This document shows positions 13,227 to 24,579 of a stretch of 64,000 bases of DNA, piece by piece; positions within the stretch are counted from its first letter, which is position 1, and each line of letters starts with the position of its first letter. The position numbers and the translations under genes were made by a program. The DNA is taken from NCBI GenBank assembly GCA_946902985.2, contig OX336389.2, forward strand, positions 130,917,572 to 130,981,571. Direction: 5' to 3'. The stretch is from Meconema thalassinum. Its lineage: Eukaryota > Arthropoda > Insecta > Orthoptera > Tettigoniidae. The notes below the pieces were generated by a model. The model was not told the origin of the DNA and ran no database searches. It saw only the letters and a list, made by a program, of their open reading frames with translations.

Positions 13227-13550
13227 ATAAAATAAATTTAAAAATAACCCCTGGCACTACAGCCCTTGAAGATCCTAGGCCTACCAAGCGACCACTGTCC
13301 AGCCATTTGGCCTGCAGATATTGGGGTGACGCGTGGTCAGCGCATCGGATCCCCTCGGCCTTTTATCTTGGTTTTCGTGACCGGGGCGCTGTCTCACTGT
13401 CAGACAGCTAATCAATAATTGTCCTCACGAGGCTGAGTGCACCCCGTTCCAGCCCTCACGTCAGTTTCTAAAATCCCTGACGGAGTCGAAATCGAACCCA
13501 GGGCCTCCGGGTGAGAGGCAGGAACGCTAACCAAACACCACAGGGCCGGC
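13227..13550 (-). mobile_element. SINE S3 with 11-bp TSD
   Basis: A minus-strand SINE with tRNA-like head at the right (B-box GGTTCGATTTCG) and a 3' end of GGGGTTATTTTTAAATTTA type at the left. It is flanked by ATTTAATGATG at 13216-13226 and 13551-13561, a clean target duplication. A second copy lies at 42129-42452 on the plus strand. The body includes GGAACGGGGTGCACTCAGCC, shared with S1. Confidence 0.9.
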
Positions 13551-13779
13551 ATTTAATGATGCTACTTGTCAATAATATTAATAATATTATACATAATAGT
13601 ACTAATAGTTATCATAATTAAATCTCATTAACTAAGTTAATACGTATACTAGCACATTTTCCAATATGGTTAATGTTTTTTCTTCACAAGACAAGGACAC
13701 AAGAAGACGTTATTTGGAAATTTTTCATGGCCACCATCTATTATTTCCATACTTTAGCAATAATTAACTAAATACAATA

Positions 13780-13959
13780 ATTTTTCCTACGCCATACTTA
13801 CCTGCCATTATATGTATGTGATTGGATCTGAAATGTATTCCTGTTAGATTTAAGTACCATTGTTAAGTTCTGCAAATAATGTAATAATATATTAATTGTA
13901 AATTCTGGTTAGATGGAAGAGAGGGCCCAATGGCCCTAATCTTGCCAGACAAAATAAAG

Positions 13960-13990
<31 letters not shown>

Positions 13991-13994
13991 ATTG
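13780..13994 (+). mobile_element. LINE 3' tail fragment ending in (TATC)n
   Basis: The segment ends GGGCCCAATGGCCCTAATC, an AATAAAGC signal, and then tandem TATC units (13961-13990). This structure (short conserved block, polyadenylation signal, tetranucleotide tail) is that of a 5'-truncated LINE tail. The left limit is approximate. It interrupts element I. Confidence 0.55.
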
Positions 13995-14376
13995 AAATAT
14001 ATACCAGTTTATTTATAAAGATTTATTGCGCCAAATCGTCCGTTGAAATATTTGAACTTAGCATGTCATGTTGGTTATGTGAATACAAGGATTTTAATAT
14101 TCACACATGTGAACTTATCATAATGTGTTTTATCATCATACAGTCTTTCAGGTTGACAGCCGATAAAATATTTTGCGTGGCTGACATGTTGGATTGGTGA
14201 ACCTTATTAAATTTGAAAGGCACGGTCTAAGTTGGACGAGGTTGTTAATTAAGTAGTAGGCTAAGTCCAAGTTTCATTACAATCGCTCCAGCCGTTTAGA
14301 TTTCCTTGTGGACACACATACACACGGATAAAAGGTGATCTCATAAGCCTATTTTTCATAAGATGAAAACAGGCTA

Positions 14377-14865
14377 ATAAACGTACATTTTTTGTAGACT
14401 AGACTTGAAAATATGACCACATTTGAACATTGAACCCGAAATCTCCTGCTTTACGGGCAGGCGCTCTTGGCCACTTCAGACACTAATACAATCCACATTG
14501 TACGTTTGTTGTTGTTGCTGTTAATGCGTTCTTAGTGGCTTGGGATATAATGGTCATCAGCCCCATTATTGTAAGTGTAGGTAATGACAGGTAGAGGGGA
14601 GAACTTGATGCCGAACACTGAGTCCTCGCCCGATGTCGCTAAGTTGGAGACGACAGCTTTATGTTCCGTGTAAGAATTCTCGAACAATTTTCCCAAATAT
14701 GTCACGGGATTTCGCTGTCAAATTGTGCGACAAGTATGAAAGGCCTGGTTAAAAAGGACAAGCCCCAAATATGTAATGTATGCCTCATTGGCACAACTTA
14801 TACCTATATAATATTGATCATTTTTAAAGTATTAACATATTTCTCAAAACTGTACATATTTAAAT
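14377..14865. other. Gap with weak SINE-like pieces
   Basis: At 14435-14490 a minus-strand tRNA-like piece is possible (GAACCCGAAATCTCC on plus). At 14510-14660 there is non-coding sequence with a TGTTGTTGTTGC run. Neither is strong enough for a separate call. Confidence 0.35.
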
Positions 14866-15525
14866 ATGAATAATACCATAAATAAAGACCTCACTGCACT
14901 TAAATTATACTTCGCCACATATGTTCTAACTATCCTAGATTTCTCTTCTCCAATTTGGTATACCTCGGCTATAACCAATATTTCTAAATTGAACAGTGTC
15001 TTTAATTTCTTCATATCAATAGTCAAAGCTCGCAATCCTTCACTAAGGCACTTTGCCAAATCCGATATTCTAAATCAGCTCAATGTACTCGACCTGAGAA
15101 GCTGTCTACAATTTACTGACCTGTGTTTCTTACATAAAATTATGAATGGTTACACAAAATGTAACATGCTCTTAAGCTACTTCACAATCCATGCTCCCTC
15201 CCGTGCAACACGTCAGAACCATTTACACCACATACCTCACCCACGTCTTGAAGTACAGAAGCGCTCTATTTTCCACCGTCTACCTACCCTTAGCAACTCC
15301 CTTCCAAATATTGACATATTCTCTCCCTATAGAACATTCAAACATAACATTAGAAATCCTTTCATCCTCAATTCCTACCCCCTCACCCTCCTAATCACCC
15401 TCTACCCCAATCTTCCCTGCGTCTTTCCCGAGATTTGTCCCTTGCTGCCATCACTGCCAATTGTTACCTGTTATTGTTGTTGTTTTTTGTTAATATTACC
15501 TGAAATTGTTAAAATATTAGTGTAA
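14866..15525 (+). pseudogene. LINE reverse-transcriptase C-terminal fragment
   Basis: The frame is open for 219 residues. The first 150 read like the post-catalytic region of a LINE ORF2: ILDFSSPIWYTSAITNISKL, a block ending LNVLDLRSCLQFTDLCFLHK, then TRQNHLHHIPHPR and FHRLPTLSNSLPN. The last 60 residues are low-complexity and may be read-through. AT-rich tail with AATA units follows to about 15590. It differs from the LINE at 201-722, so at least two LINE lineages are present. 5' truncated, no YADD motif. Confidence 0.65.
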
Positions 15526-15769
15526 AATGACTTTTCATGGTTGTATCTAATAATTATTAAATAAATAAACAATAAAAATAATACAATAATAATACCCTGC
15601 TCATTCACTGCCTCATGTACGATCTTTCGTCTCCTCCTTCACTCCATTCTTTAATTATCTTTTTCATTCAGATACTCATCCATTCAGTCAGACAATTAAA
15701 TTCCATTGATTAATCCCTCATTAACTTATCACTTATACACACGTTGCTATGCACAATGTACATTTTTTT

Positions 15770-15935
15770 AAGAAGGGATGTTCTTCACATCTCCTTCACA
15801 AACACCCAGTCTTCGAGTCAGGAGGGTTAATTTTCTGAAGTTGAAATCCCATGATCCTGCCGAGAATTGAACTTGGAGCCCTTCAGACAAATGGGTGGCG
15901 TTGAAACCTCTTAGCCACGAAGCTGAACTCCTTGT
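15770..15935 (-). mobile_element. Diverged tRNA-like SINE fragment S7
   Basis: On the minus strand a tRNA-like head (CTTCGTGGCTAAGAGG, then CAAGTTCAATTCTCGG as a diverged B box) is followed by a tail near 15770 with AACATCCCTTC. Only one copy is in the window, so the call rests on the tRNA-like layout. Confidence 0.45.
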
Positions 15936-16016
15936 GGCAGATGAAAAGTAGACTGATTTTCTCCTTTTAAATGGGACAAAACACGCATGATGCTTTATGA
16001 AGGCGGGCAGGAAGGT

Positions 16017-16691
16017 AGGGGCGTATATAGAAGAAAATTTCGGGGGGGGGGGGGGCTGGCTATCCTGGAAAATTGTGAGTATTCTCAGGGGATTATCACC
16101 GCAAAATACCCAGAAATATCAACCAATACCTTAGAGCATATAACTTTGTGTAATTATTTTAGATGAGATTCAAAGTTTATATAGCCTACAATTATTACTG
16201 GCAATACAAGAAAAGTTGTAAAATACAACACAACACACAAATAAAATTTTATACTTAATGAACTATCTATTATGATCTATGGAGTACGAATGGCATATAT
16301 CTAAATATTTGTCAATTTACTAAGCAGAAGGGTAAACAGTTTTTTTACATGTATTTCTCAAAAACATACTGTGGAATTCACAGCTTTACCTCACAAGGCT
16401 GAGTGCACCGCGTTCCAGCCCTGAGACTAGAATTAAAATTTCTTGGCAGAGCCGGGAATCGAATTCGGATCTCCGGGGCGGCAGCGAAGAATGCTACCCA
16501 CTACACCACGAGTTAGTATAATTTCAATTTTAATATTGTTTATAACTTAGCCGATAAGTTAAGATTAGGGTACAACCAAATTTACAATTATTTTATGCTC
16601 TTACCAAAGCAGCACTTTCTTAATTTTTATTGGCTTTTTTCGGGGGGGGGGGGGCTGGAGTCCCCTCAGCACCCCCCTTATATACGCCCCT
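16017..16691. mobile_element. TIR element with 10-bp TSD and paired G-runs
   Basis: The ends AGGGGCGTATATA and its complement are flanked by GCAGGAAGGT at 16007-16016 and 16692-16701. The 10-bp duplication is longer than the 8 bp of hAT, and Mutator-like superfamilies are possible. Inside each end lies a run of 12 or more G preceded by TTTC and followed by CTGG, in direct, not inverted, orientation. No transposase frame. An old S1 fragment lies inside. Confidence 0.75.
16388..16518 (-). mobile_element. SINE S1 head fragment
   Basis: The reverse strand carries a tRNA-like head with B-box CGATTCCCGGCTCTGCC and the AACGCGGTGCACTCAGCC block. The central block and tail are missing. It lies inside the TIR element at 16017-16691, so it is either carried by it or inserted in it. 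Confidence 0.75.
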
Positions 16692-16701
16692 GCAGGAAGG
16701 T

Positions 16702-17345
16702 AGCCATGCAGATCTAAATATCACAGAGAAGGAGCTCCACGTCCACGACCAGTGAAAAGTACTAATTAAGGGAAAGGAAATGTCCAAAAGAGGTCCATCA
16801 AGAATTTAATGAATTGTATCCGTGGTGGTAGTGTTTCGAAGGTCCGGGCGATAGATTAATGTATCTCACCCTAGGGCCGTATATGTAGCTGCCTGCTTGT
16901 CTGTTGAAGATAACGGAAGAGCGCAAGGTGGAGATGATATATGAGTTACAATTCAGCTAATTCCTCGTGCCTGATAGTAGGCTAATATCGGAATGAAATC
17001 TGTCCATGGCAGCTCATTATATTCTTTAATTAAGAGTGGCTGTAAAATTGCACGCCACTCAGCTGACATGTTTACTAGCGGGAGAGAGGCTAGGACAAGT
17101 AAATCGCGGAATGTTGTGTAAAGCCAGCAGTAATTGTTCATTATGTCCTCATTGGCCAGGCTGGGCTAACAGCAATAATCAAATTAATTAGGTCTTGTGA
17201 TCCTTCATGGAAATAATACAATTCTGTACAACCAGTTTCACGCTAAACACTGACCCATTATTTCGAGAGCTCACCAATATTAAAGCTTTACTTTGAGTTT
17301 TGTTGTATTACCTGTAATGTGGGGTATAATTTTCCTCCTGCGGTA
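16702..17345. other. Unassigned DNA
   Basis: No supported gene or repeat. A short minus frame at 16953-17141 has no recognisable domain. Confidence 0.5.
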
Positions 17346-17603
17346 ATATCATGTAGTAGCCTATGCTGTGGCTCTCAGCAGGTACACACGTAGCATATTA
17401 TAGTGGCTTCCATCGAGGGACAGTGGCAAGATTGAAAGTTCCATTCCTGGCTGAGGATTTTCAAAATTTCTTGCACATTGGGACGATTTTTTTAAGCGTA
17501 TGGGTTTTATTGCCGGGAGTGTCCGAGTACATGTTCAGCTCGCCAAGGGGCCGATAACCTTGATGTTAGGCCCCTTAAAACAACAATTATCATCATCATC
17601 ATC
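17346..17603 (+). repeat. Repeat tail with GGCCCCTTAAAACAACAA and (ATC)n
   Basis: The 3' part (17548-17603: GGGGCCGATAACC, then GATGTTAGGCCCCTTAAAAC, then ATC repeats) matches the 3' end of repeat K at 41900-41962. The upstream part may be a diverged SINE head. It shows that this tail is shared by different bodies. Confidence 0.55.
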
Positions 17604-17730
17604 ATCAGCTCGCCAGAGTTTTGTAGCTTCTTCAATGCGGACACCCATGGGGTGAGCTACAAGTACCGTCGCGTGTGGAGTGTTGTCTGGGGAGGAAAGT
17701 GTGAATGTAGGGACGAGGAGTTGAAAGGTA

Positions 17731-17912
17731 GCGGCTGTAGCCTATAGTTAGGGACCGACCCTGGCATTTGCCTGGAAGGAAGATGGGAAACCACAGAAGA
17801 CCATCCTCAAGGTTGCCGGCGGGGGGATTCGAAACTCCTCGCCTCCCGGATGTGAGCGACTGCCTGCAGCCACGCCGTAACGACCACGGCTAACTCACCG
17901 GTACGAAAATAA
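17731..17912 (-). mobile_element. SINE fragment with shared central block
   Basis: On the minus strand: a tRNA-like head (17850-17912), then TTTCCCATCTTCC and CAAATGCCAGGGTCGG of the shared central block. It lacks the GGAACGGGGT section of S1. Edges are approximate. Confidence 0.65.
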
Positions 17913-18354
17913 ACTCTTGTGACACACGTGGAGACTACACGCCAAGCATTTTAGTCGCAGTGGTGGTTCTCACAGATAGTATTTTCGTTTCCCTAATAGA
18001 TGACAGTTTAAATCGAAATAGACACATCGTCCAGATTACGTAGTAGTAGTAGTGGCGTGCGTAACACAGTCGGTACACGCTGTGTTTCTACTGAATGAGA
18101 GTGAGTTCGGTCCCCTCCCATGTAGTGGATTTTAGAAATAAATCTACCATTTTCTAATGCCCTGGCGTCCACTCAGCTTACAAGATAAATGAGTACCAGG
18201 GTAATTCCTGTGAGCAAAGGCTGCCGGGCATGGAGCTGACAACTCCATCCCATCCAGTGACGATGCCACAAATGATATGAATGAATAACGAATGAACAGC
18301 AACAACAACATTAGTAGCAGCAGCAGTAGTAATAGTCATTTCATTTTTTTTCTT

Positions 18355-18632
18355 CTTTTCTTCTTCTTAGTCGTTTACCCTCCAGGTTGGTGGAACCCAC
18401 GGACTCAGCGAGGGAACTCACCACTACCGCCTCTACGGGCAGTGTCCTAGAGCTGGGAACATCTAATCGGAGGGGATACAACTGGTGAGGTGTGATTGGC
18501 ACCTCACCCAGGCGACCTCACCTGCAAAGCGAACAGGGGCCTCACGAGGGAGGGTAATGGATGGTCAGGATGGATAGGCAAGGAAGAGGGAAGGAGGCGG
18601 CCGTGGCCTTGAAGAAGGTACTGTCCCCGTTT
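18355..18632 (-). mobile_element. SINE S1b 3' half
   Basis: This is the reverse complement of the distal half of the S1b copy at 62941-63440: GGCCTCACCTGCAAAG-type words, ACCACTACCGCCTCTA and the terminal ACCCTCCAGG block with an AGAAGAAG-type tail on minus. The tRNA head is absent, so it is truncated. Confidence 0.75.
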
Positions 18633-21600
18633 ACCCGGATAGTAGGCTGTCAGATATCCGCCTCCTCAATCGGATTGCCAACAATCAATCGCACCGGCTC
18701 AGCTACATCAATGAAAATGGCACTGACAGATACTACCGAGGTTTGAACACAGAAGTTACCAAGAAAATTATTGTGGAACACACCAAAATAGACGGGGTTT
18801 CATACTTACTTTTACTTACCTCTTAAAAATTATCTCGGGGATTGGGTTGACAACAGGATCTCTAAAGTATGCTCCCACAATAATCTTGACCATGACATTT
18901 AAAAATGAACCAAAACGCAGACGAGAACTTTGAAATGTACAAGAGCTTTTATTTCAAATAAAGGGTATGATTTTAACAACTCAACAAAATAAATGTGGCT
19001 ATCAGTAGCCCATGTCAATCTGACTATGTCCTCCTAAAGGACTTGCAAAGTTATCAAACAATATGTTAGCTCCCATGAGCTCAAAATAACGTAACATTCA
19101 AAACACATTTGGATTGGATGAGGAAGTCAGGATACGACATATATAGAGCATTTGGTTTCTTTTAATAAACATCACACTTGTATTAATAGGCGCAAGGCCA
19201 GAGTATCGACCTCGCCCGCTGATAACCAGATGTCGAGCCAGCTGGTCTACTCTTCAACCTGGCGCATGCCTGTCAAATGGGGCTCACTCGTCACGCCACA
19301 CTACGTAAGAATTCAGCTCCTTTCAAAGCTTTAAATGTCTTCAAGACAATTCATATATATTGACGCAAATCTTTCAAATGCTTAACTCACATACCACTGG
19401 ATTATTCTGACAATCCCTAAACTTGTTAAGTTATCATCCAAATGTTTAATAAGCATAGTTTAGAGTATAAAACACACTCTTAAATGTTTATAACAAAATC
19501 ACATAAATTATTTATAACAATTAGAAATTGTTTATAATATTGTCGAAGATAATTACAAAAATTTTAAACACGCCTTTAACATTACTTTCGTTCCACATTA
19601 TTGTCAAAGATATATACATTTATTATTTACAATATCAACATTTAAATTATTTAAATTATTAATTTAAGAAATACATTGAACCACATGTTCATCCGGTTGG
19701 TAATTTCATAATCGTGTTTATATAATCGACCAATGAAGGTTAGTTATACATGTTAATGTCACAATCTGGTTTAATAAAGGTTGTAATAATTATTATTATT
19801 TGTGACGGTAATCTTCATTCAAAATCTTATCTCAAATTCTTTCAAAACTCTTGTTAATTATAACAGCAAATTCACTTGATTAATTTTCAACGAACTATGA
19901 CAATACACTCTAGCGGAAAATACTTCGCTTACAAAATAATGCACACACTGCATTAAAAATAGGCCCAAAATTCATCATATATTAAAATATACGGCATCAA
20001 AATCTTCCACAAAATTTACAAAAACCTCCACTAACACAATCTTTATCATCATTAATTACTGTGGGAATCTCCTTCATTTATTTAAGGGCATTATACATCA
20101 GCGACTTTCAACATGTCCGCTGCACTATCGATTATACATTCATAGTTCCACTTAAAAATTCTTATAATCATTAATTGTTTCAAAACTGTTGTCATTTAAC
20201 CTTCGTGGATTTCATTCATGAATCGAATTGAAGTAAAAATTTGCCAATCACAAACAAATTTAATAGTGAATACGCTTATATACGCCTGTCTGGTCTATCA
20301 AAATTTAAGATTAACATCTTCAAAGAATTGTAGTATAAAAATACTATCATCAAACAAAGTGCGATTAAGCCGCAAAATAGTCGAATAGAATCCAATCAGA
20401 CTGGGGAATGCAAACATCATTATATAAATCTCTAATTGAGAAAAAATTCCTAACAAAAGTTCACGAATTTAATGCATTCAATAATTCATAATTAAAGTTC
20501 ATCTTTCACAAAATGGTCTATGATGCAATGATCGTTCATAACTGACGATAAATGTCTGTGTTGCAATCAATTCAAATAACGACTAGTATTTCCAAGATCG
20601 TCGACAACGTAATGGATGTTAACGCTCTAAAATCATTTAAATGTTCTTCCTTCTTGATTATGACAGAAAATTGGTCAAAGTAATTAAACTGGGGTAGAAT
20701 TACTTTAATAAAGTGACACGCTGTCTGAATTTAAATCTGCCATGAAAATCATTAACTTATAGTCAAATCGTGACTACAAAACTAAGCCAATTACTGAAAA
20801 ATCTAAATATCAGTCTCAACTGATCCAAAATCATTTAACTATGCCCATGACATAACAATGTCTTAATAAAACGTCGAAAAAGGCATAACTCATCAAGGTG
20901 TACTGAGAATATGAATCTCAAACAAGAATATGGGCAAAATACATGAGGACAAAAATATGGGAAAATGGTTGCTCAAATATTGCTAAGAAACTCAAATACA
21001 ATAAACGTTCACGACTACCTTATCTGCCGATTGACGTTCCAGAGGAAAATTCCCCAAAGAAGACTGTTGATGGATCCATTTCACCAAGTTAAAGCTGAGC
21101 TCCATCCTCGAAACAAGAAACAGCACCCTCGGAGAATCGAACTGCTTCCTTCTCCGGAAATCACACTGCTCCGTGAAGACGAACGACATCCTTCCGGCAA
21201 TAATCTTCTTTGTGAGTCGGGACAACCCTGACCTCTCTTGAAAAATCCCTGAAGTTCCAGTTGAAAATCGCCATGAAATTTTTGTAGAAATTTCCGAAGA
21301 AATATTCATATTCAGAAAGTATGAAATCATTTCCATTGCTGTTTGATAGTATTCAGCCTTTAATCACGAAACATGGGTGTAGATGGTTATTTACCACATG
21401 TTCGCTTGTGTGGAATAGCAATTAGCGAAGTTCCATGCTGCTATCTTACTCCGTTGAAATATGTCCCAATTGCATTAAGTCCTTTAGCCTTCCATCTTCT
21501 CTTTAGTTATGGTAATAGAAGAACAAACTGCCATATTAAACTGTTCCATAATACTGTAGCGTTGTGTCACAAAAGCAATCTGAAGTCTCCCTATTTCACT

Positions 21601-22379
21601 AGCCGTGTCAGCCGTAGCGTATATTCTGGCGATACAAAGTGCTTCTCATGTAGCGAGAAAATCACTTTTGTCAGTCGTCTAAAATTGTCAATAACTTCCA
21701 AAATACTTCCTCGAAATTGTTCAACTTTTCTACACTCCTTACTGTAGCAATGCACAATAGAATTAGCTTATAGGCGACCGCTAACTGTTCACAGCTAATC
21801 TTGTAGAAGCGTTATAATGTGCGTTTCAACTTCACCTAGATTTACTCACAGTAAACTTGCACTGCCTGTGTACTCGACTCTCGTTTAATGCAGTGGCTTT
21901 ACCACGCGTTATAAAGACGACTCTTTCACTACTAATCTCACTCGACGTTTCACTGAAATAACTATTTGAGATCAGACGATTGAATATCAGATAATTGATG
22001 ATCTGAGAATGAGGAATGAGACTCCTTTCTTCTGCGCAAGGCCTTTTATGAACTTCATGAGGGGCGTATCTATCCCTTCCATTGCGCGTTACTGCGTCAT
22101 CGCTAGAAGTTCCAACTTCGTCAATACATGACGGATTTTCAAAATTCAAAAACTGAAAATAAATTTCACCAAAATTCCAGAACAATGCCTCTACTGCAAA
22201 TGGATTTCCACAATTCTGCATTCCAAAAAGTAATAAAAATATCATAGTTTCAGCAATCTCCGTCTTCCTTCAGACTATCGTTCATTGGTTCAAGCCTCCC
22301 CTCCAATAGCATAATTTCTTCCTCAGCAGAATTCCACGTTTCCTGCGACTGCGTCGTAGATCTCGGATCTTTCTCGAAT
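18633..22379. other. Long AT-rich stretch without recognised features
   Basis: No repeat seen elsewhere in the window matches here. Minus frames of 114 (20992-21336) and 137 residues (21832-22245) have no recognisable domains, and I do not call them genes. The stretch might be one large element or a host intron. Overlapping AATAAA signals on both strands occur near 18948-18962. Confidence 0.4.
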
Positions 22380-22383
22380 AAAT

Positions 22384-22538
22384 GCTGACGTCACTGAGAA
22401 TCTCAGCTCAAGTAACCTGCTGGCATAACGTCTGCGTCATCCGTGCTTACGTCATGACTATCCACGTCATAACTATCAGGGGGGTGCCAATGCGGGTGGT
22501 CCTCTGCCTAGCCGCTCTTGGGTCACGTGAAGCCGTGA
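22384..22538. promoter_or_regulatory. Cluster of CRE/ATF-like TGACGTCA motifs
   Basis: TGACGTCA occurs near 22387, with related ACGTCA or GCGTCA sites near 22427, 22445 and 22462 and GTGACGTA near 22532, all within 155 bp. The region is also more GC-rich than the AT-rich DNA to its left. The cluster lies 230-380 bp upstream of a broken THAP reading frame. A core promoter of that lost gene is possible. No TATA box is obvious. Confidence 0.35.
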
Positions 22539-22768
22539 CGTAGGTAGTATGGCAAGTGTCGTGGTAGATACAAGCTAGCCACAGTGAATGTCAGTAGCCG
22601 TAGCGAAACAAGTGCTTTATTTCTTGTGTGTGAGACCTTTGTGTTGTTCCTAGTTTCATTTACGTGTTTTATAGGTGGTATATTGTGTATTGAATGTACT
22701 CCCCTTCAGTATGTACAATCGTCTGTGCACTAGTTGAAGCAGAATAAACTCATGTACGTTCCCTTACA

Positions 22769-23106
22769 ATGGAATGTGCTATTGCCAAATGCCGGAACTA
22801 TTAGAGGAAATCAAAAGACAACATTGATATTGTGTATAATTGCTCCCCAAGAGATACAACTCTTGTGAAAGCTTGGCTGGCAAAATGTAAACGAGGGGAT
22901 GAAGTAAATATATCCTAGTCAATGCAAAAGTTTGCTCCGTCCATTTTACGAGCGATGTTTACTATTGTGATTTAGAGTATGAATTATTGGGCCTGCCACT
23001 AAGGAATAAAAGACGTCTCACGACGGATGCTGTGCCATCTCTTCATCTTCTCTTCGCCAGTGTTCAAGAGCCCTACTCGGACATTAAGAACAGCCCTGAT
23101 AATTAG
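22769..23106 (+). pseudogene. Broken THAP zinc-finger domain
   Basis: From the ATG at 22769, the frame reads MECAIAKCRNY, a stop, then a stretch ending VKAWLAKCKRGDEVNIS. After a frameshift near 22918, it continues KVCSVHFTSDVYYCDLEYE, then LLGLP, RRLTTDAVPSLHLLF, with a stop at 23104-23106. This is the THAP order: C...C, a central W in a KAW..KC context, C..H, and a final LP...L..DAVPSL tail. THAP domains bind DNA through a zinc site and occur in host regulators and in P-element-type transposases. At least one stop and one frameshift make it inactive. Confidence 0.8.
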
Positions 23107-23270
23107 AATGACGGGTCTACACCGCTCTTTCAGATAAGAATAAAAATGAAGATTAGCATGCAAATCTTTTCAACTCCTGAGCGTGTAGTGTAGGTCGTTA
23201 TTTCTCAAGTCAGTATATACCTATTATTCTACGAGTTCTGAAATCAGTGGCGTAGCAAAACAACGTAATT

Positions 23271-23531
23271 CAGATGAGGATTGGGAAGGAGGCGGCCGTG
23301 GCCTTAATTAATTTGGGAACCAACCCGGCATTTGCGTGGAGTAGAAGTGGGGAACCACGGAAGACCACTGCCGGGATGGCTGAGGTGGAAATCGAACCTT
23401 CCTCTTCTCAGTTTTGCCTTACGAGGCGCAGTGTACCCCGTTCCAGTCGCCAGACCAGAATTTAATTTCTTGGCAGAGCCGGGAATCGAACCCGGGCCTC
23501 CGCGGTGACAGCCAAGAGTGCTAGCCATTTC
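23271..23531 (-). mobile_element. SINE S1
   Basis: On the minus strand the tRNA-like head sits at the right (B-box GGTTCGATTCCCGG near 23478-23492), followed by GGAACGGGGTACACTG, the second B-box-like motif (GGTTCGATTTCC), the central block and a tail ending TCCTCATCTG at about 23271. It interrupts the region between the THAP remnant and the fragment at 24580. Confidence 0.85.
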
Positions 23532-23904
23532 GCGAAGAGACGGTTCAAAATAATAGGGGGTCCCAATTGTAGGTTGAAATTATATAAATTAATACCTGCT
23601 TTTCCAACAACAACAACAACAAAGTGAATTGTTAGCAGTCATATGAACCCAGAATTTTGGTTTCATTGACCAATTCGGCAATAGCAACAAAATATAGGGG
23701 TGGATGACCTCGATGTTCCACTTTTTAAAACAATCACCACGACCAACAACAAAATAAATATAAATGAGCTGCAATTATCTTAATTGGAGGGATCGTAGGA
23801 AATGTTTGAGGTATTCTTTAGTTTACAATCAATCAATGCTTTTTAAGTAGGTTAGACAAGTGTAACAACATCTCTCACTTTACTGGTCATTAATTTTTTA
23901 AAGT
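23532..23904. other. Unassigned DNA between SINE and repeat K
   Basis: It contains a short (CAA)n run near 23605 and no recognisable coding region. It may be the middle of the decayed transposase gene proposed for 22769-24764, but no motif shows this. Confidence 0.4.
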
Positions 23905-24518
23905 ACGTGAGTCGTAATCTACCAAATGTGATATAACTGTGAAAGAAGAATGATAAAACAATAAAGGATAAGAAAAATAAAGGACAGGAGGAAAAGAAAT
24001 GCCCTCAACCCTAGAACAATGAGGATTGAGGGACTTGGAAGGAAGGAGAGCCATGAAAGTCAGATATGAAAGGAAAAGAGGGGAGGGCCCGCCCCAAGGT
24101 AAGACGCGAAAAAGGGGACAAAACGGACCCAGCTCAGGAATCCCTCGGGGTCGCCAACTCCCAAACTCACCAGTTGTGAGCCCTTGAGGATGTAGCATTA
24201 TCCAGGGTGCACCAGAAGTGGTGGGGCTACATACACCCTGCCCCTGGAGGGCCTTGAGCAGTAGGCAGGAGATAACATGAAAAGAAAAAGAAGGCTGTCC
24301 CCTCGATTAATGAGGTTAACAGGAAAGATGAGACAAGGGCCAATTAAGGCGGGAAGGTGAAAGACTCCCTAGGCATCGGATACCCTAATACCGTCGGGGT
24401 CGAAAGGGAACATGAGTTGACCAAGAGAGGTCGACAGGAAAGAAGACGGAGAGGAGCCCGACACAAGTAAACGGAATCAATGCCGGACTCAGCAGGAGTC
24501 CCGTGGTCGCCAACCCAT
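23905..24518 (-). repeat. Long dispersed repeat K, minus copy
   Basis: The segment matches the plus-strand repeat at 41262-41962 in reverse, over about 600 bp. It contains two similar internal blocks (GTTGGCGACC followed by CTGAGTCC- or GCTGGGTCC-like words) about 350 bp apart, so the repeat is itself dimeric. Frames through it are not conserved between copies. Possibly a SINE/LINE-type retroelement, because the other copy ends in (ATC)n. Confidence 0.7.
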
Positions 24519-24579
24519 GAACATTTTGAGACAAATTTTTCAATATTTTCGCGGAAATGAATTGAAAAGGGGTCAACGA

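Larger units (their letters stand above)
10019..14376. mobile_element. Large inverted element I made of ~146-bp units (foldback type)
   Basis: The two ends are inverted relative to each other. The left end has GGCTTATGAG, a CA/GT microsatellite and CTAAACGGCT. The right end has the complements of these in mirror order. The right tip folds into a hairpin (14345-14374, AGCCTATTTTTCAT against ATGAAAACAGGCT), and the left tip (10019-10049) is a weaker version. In the left half, ATGGC/GG cores recur at 10216, 10361, 10508 and 10654, spaced 145, 147 and 146 bp. The right half has the complementary cores (near 12691, 12984, 13116, 13735 and 14185). Non-coding throughout. A SINE and a LINE tail are inserted in it. 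Helentron/HINE-like or Foldback-like; class uncertain. Confidence 0.65.

Noticed and set aside
21832..22245. 137-residue minus frame as a host gene exon
   Set aside because: No domain, no clear splice or codon signal, and nothing similar nearby. Left as unassigned.
23304..23528. 74-residue minus frame through the SINE
   Set aside because: It follows the tRNA-like SINE S1, which is non-coding, and similar frames arise in other S1 copies by shared sequence.
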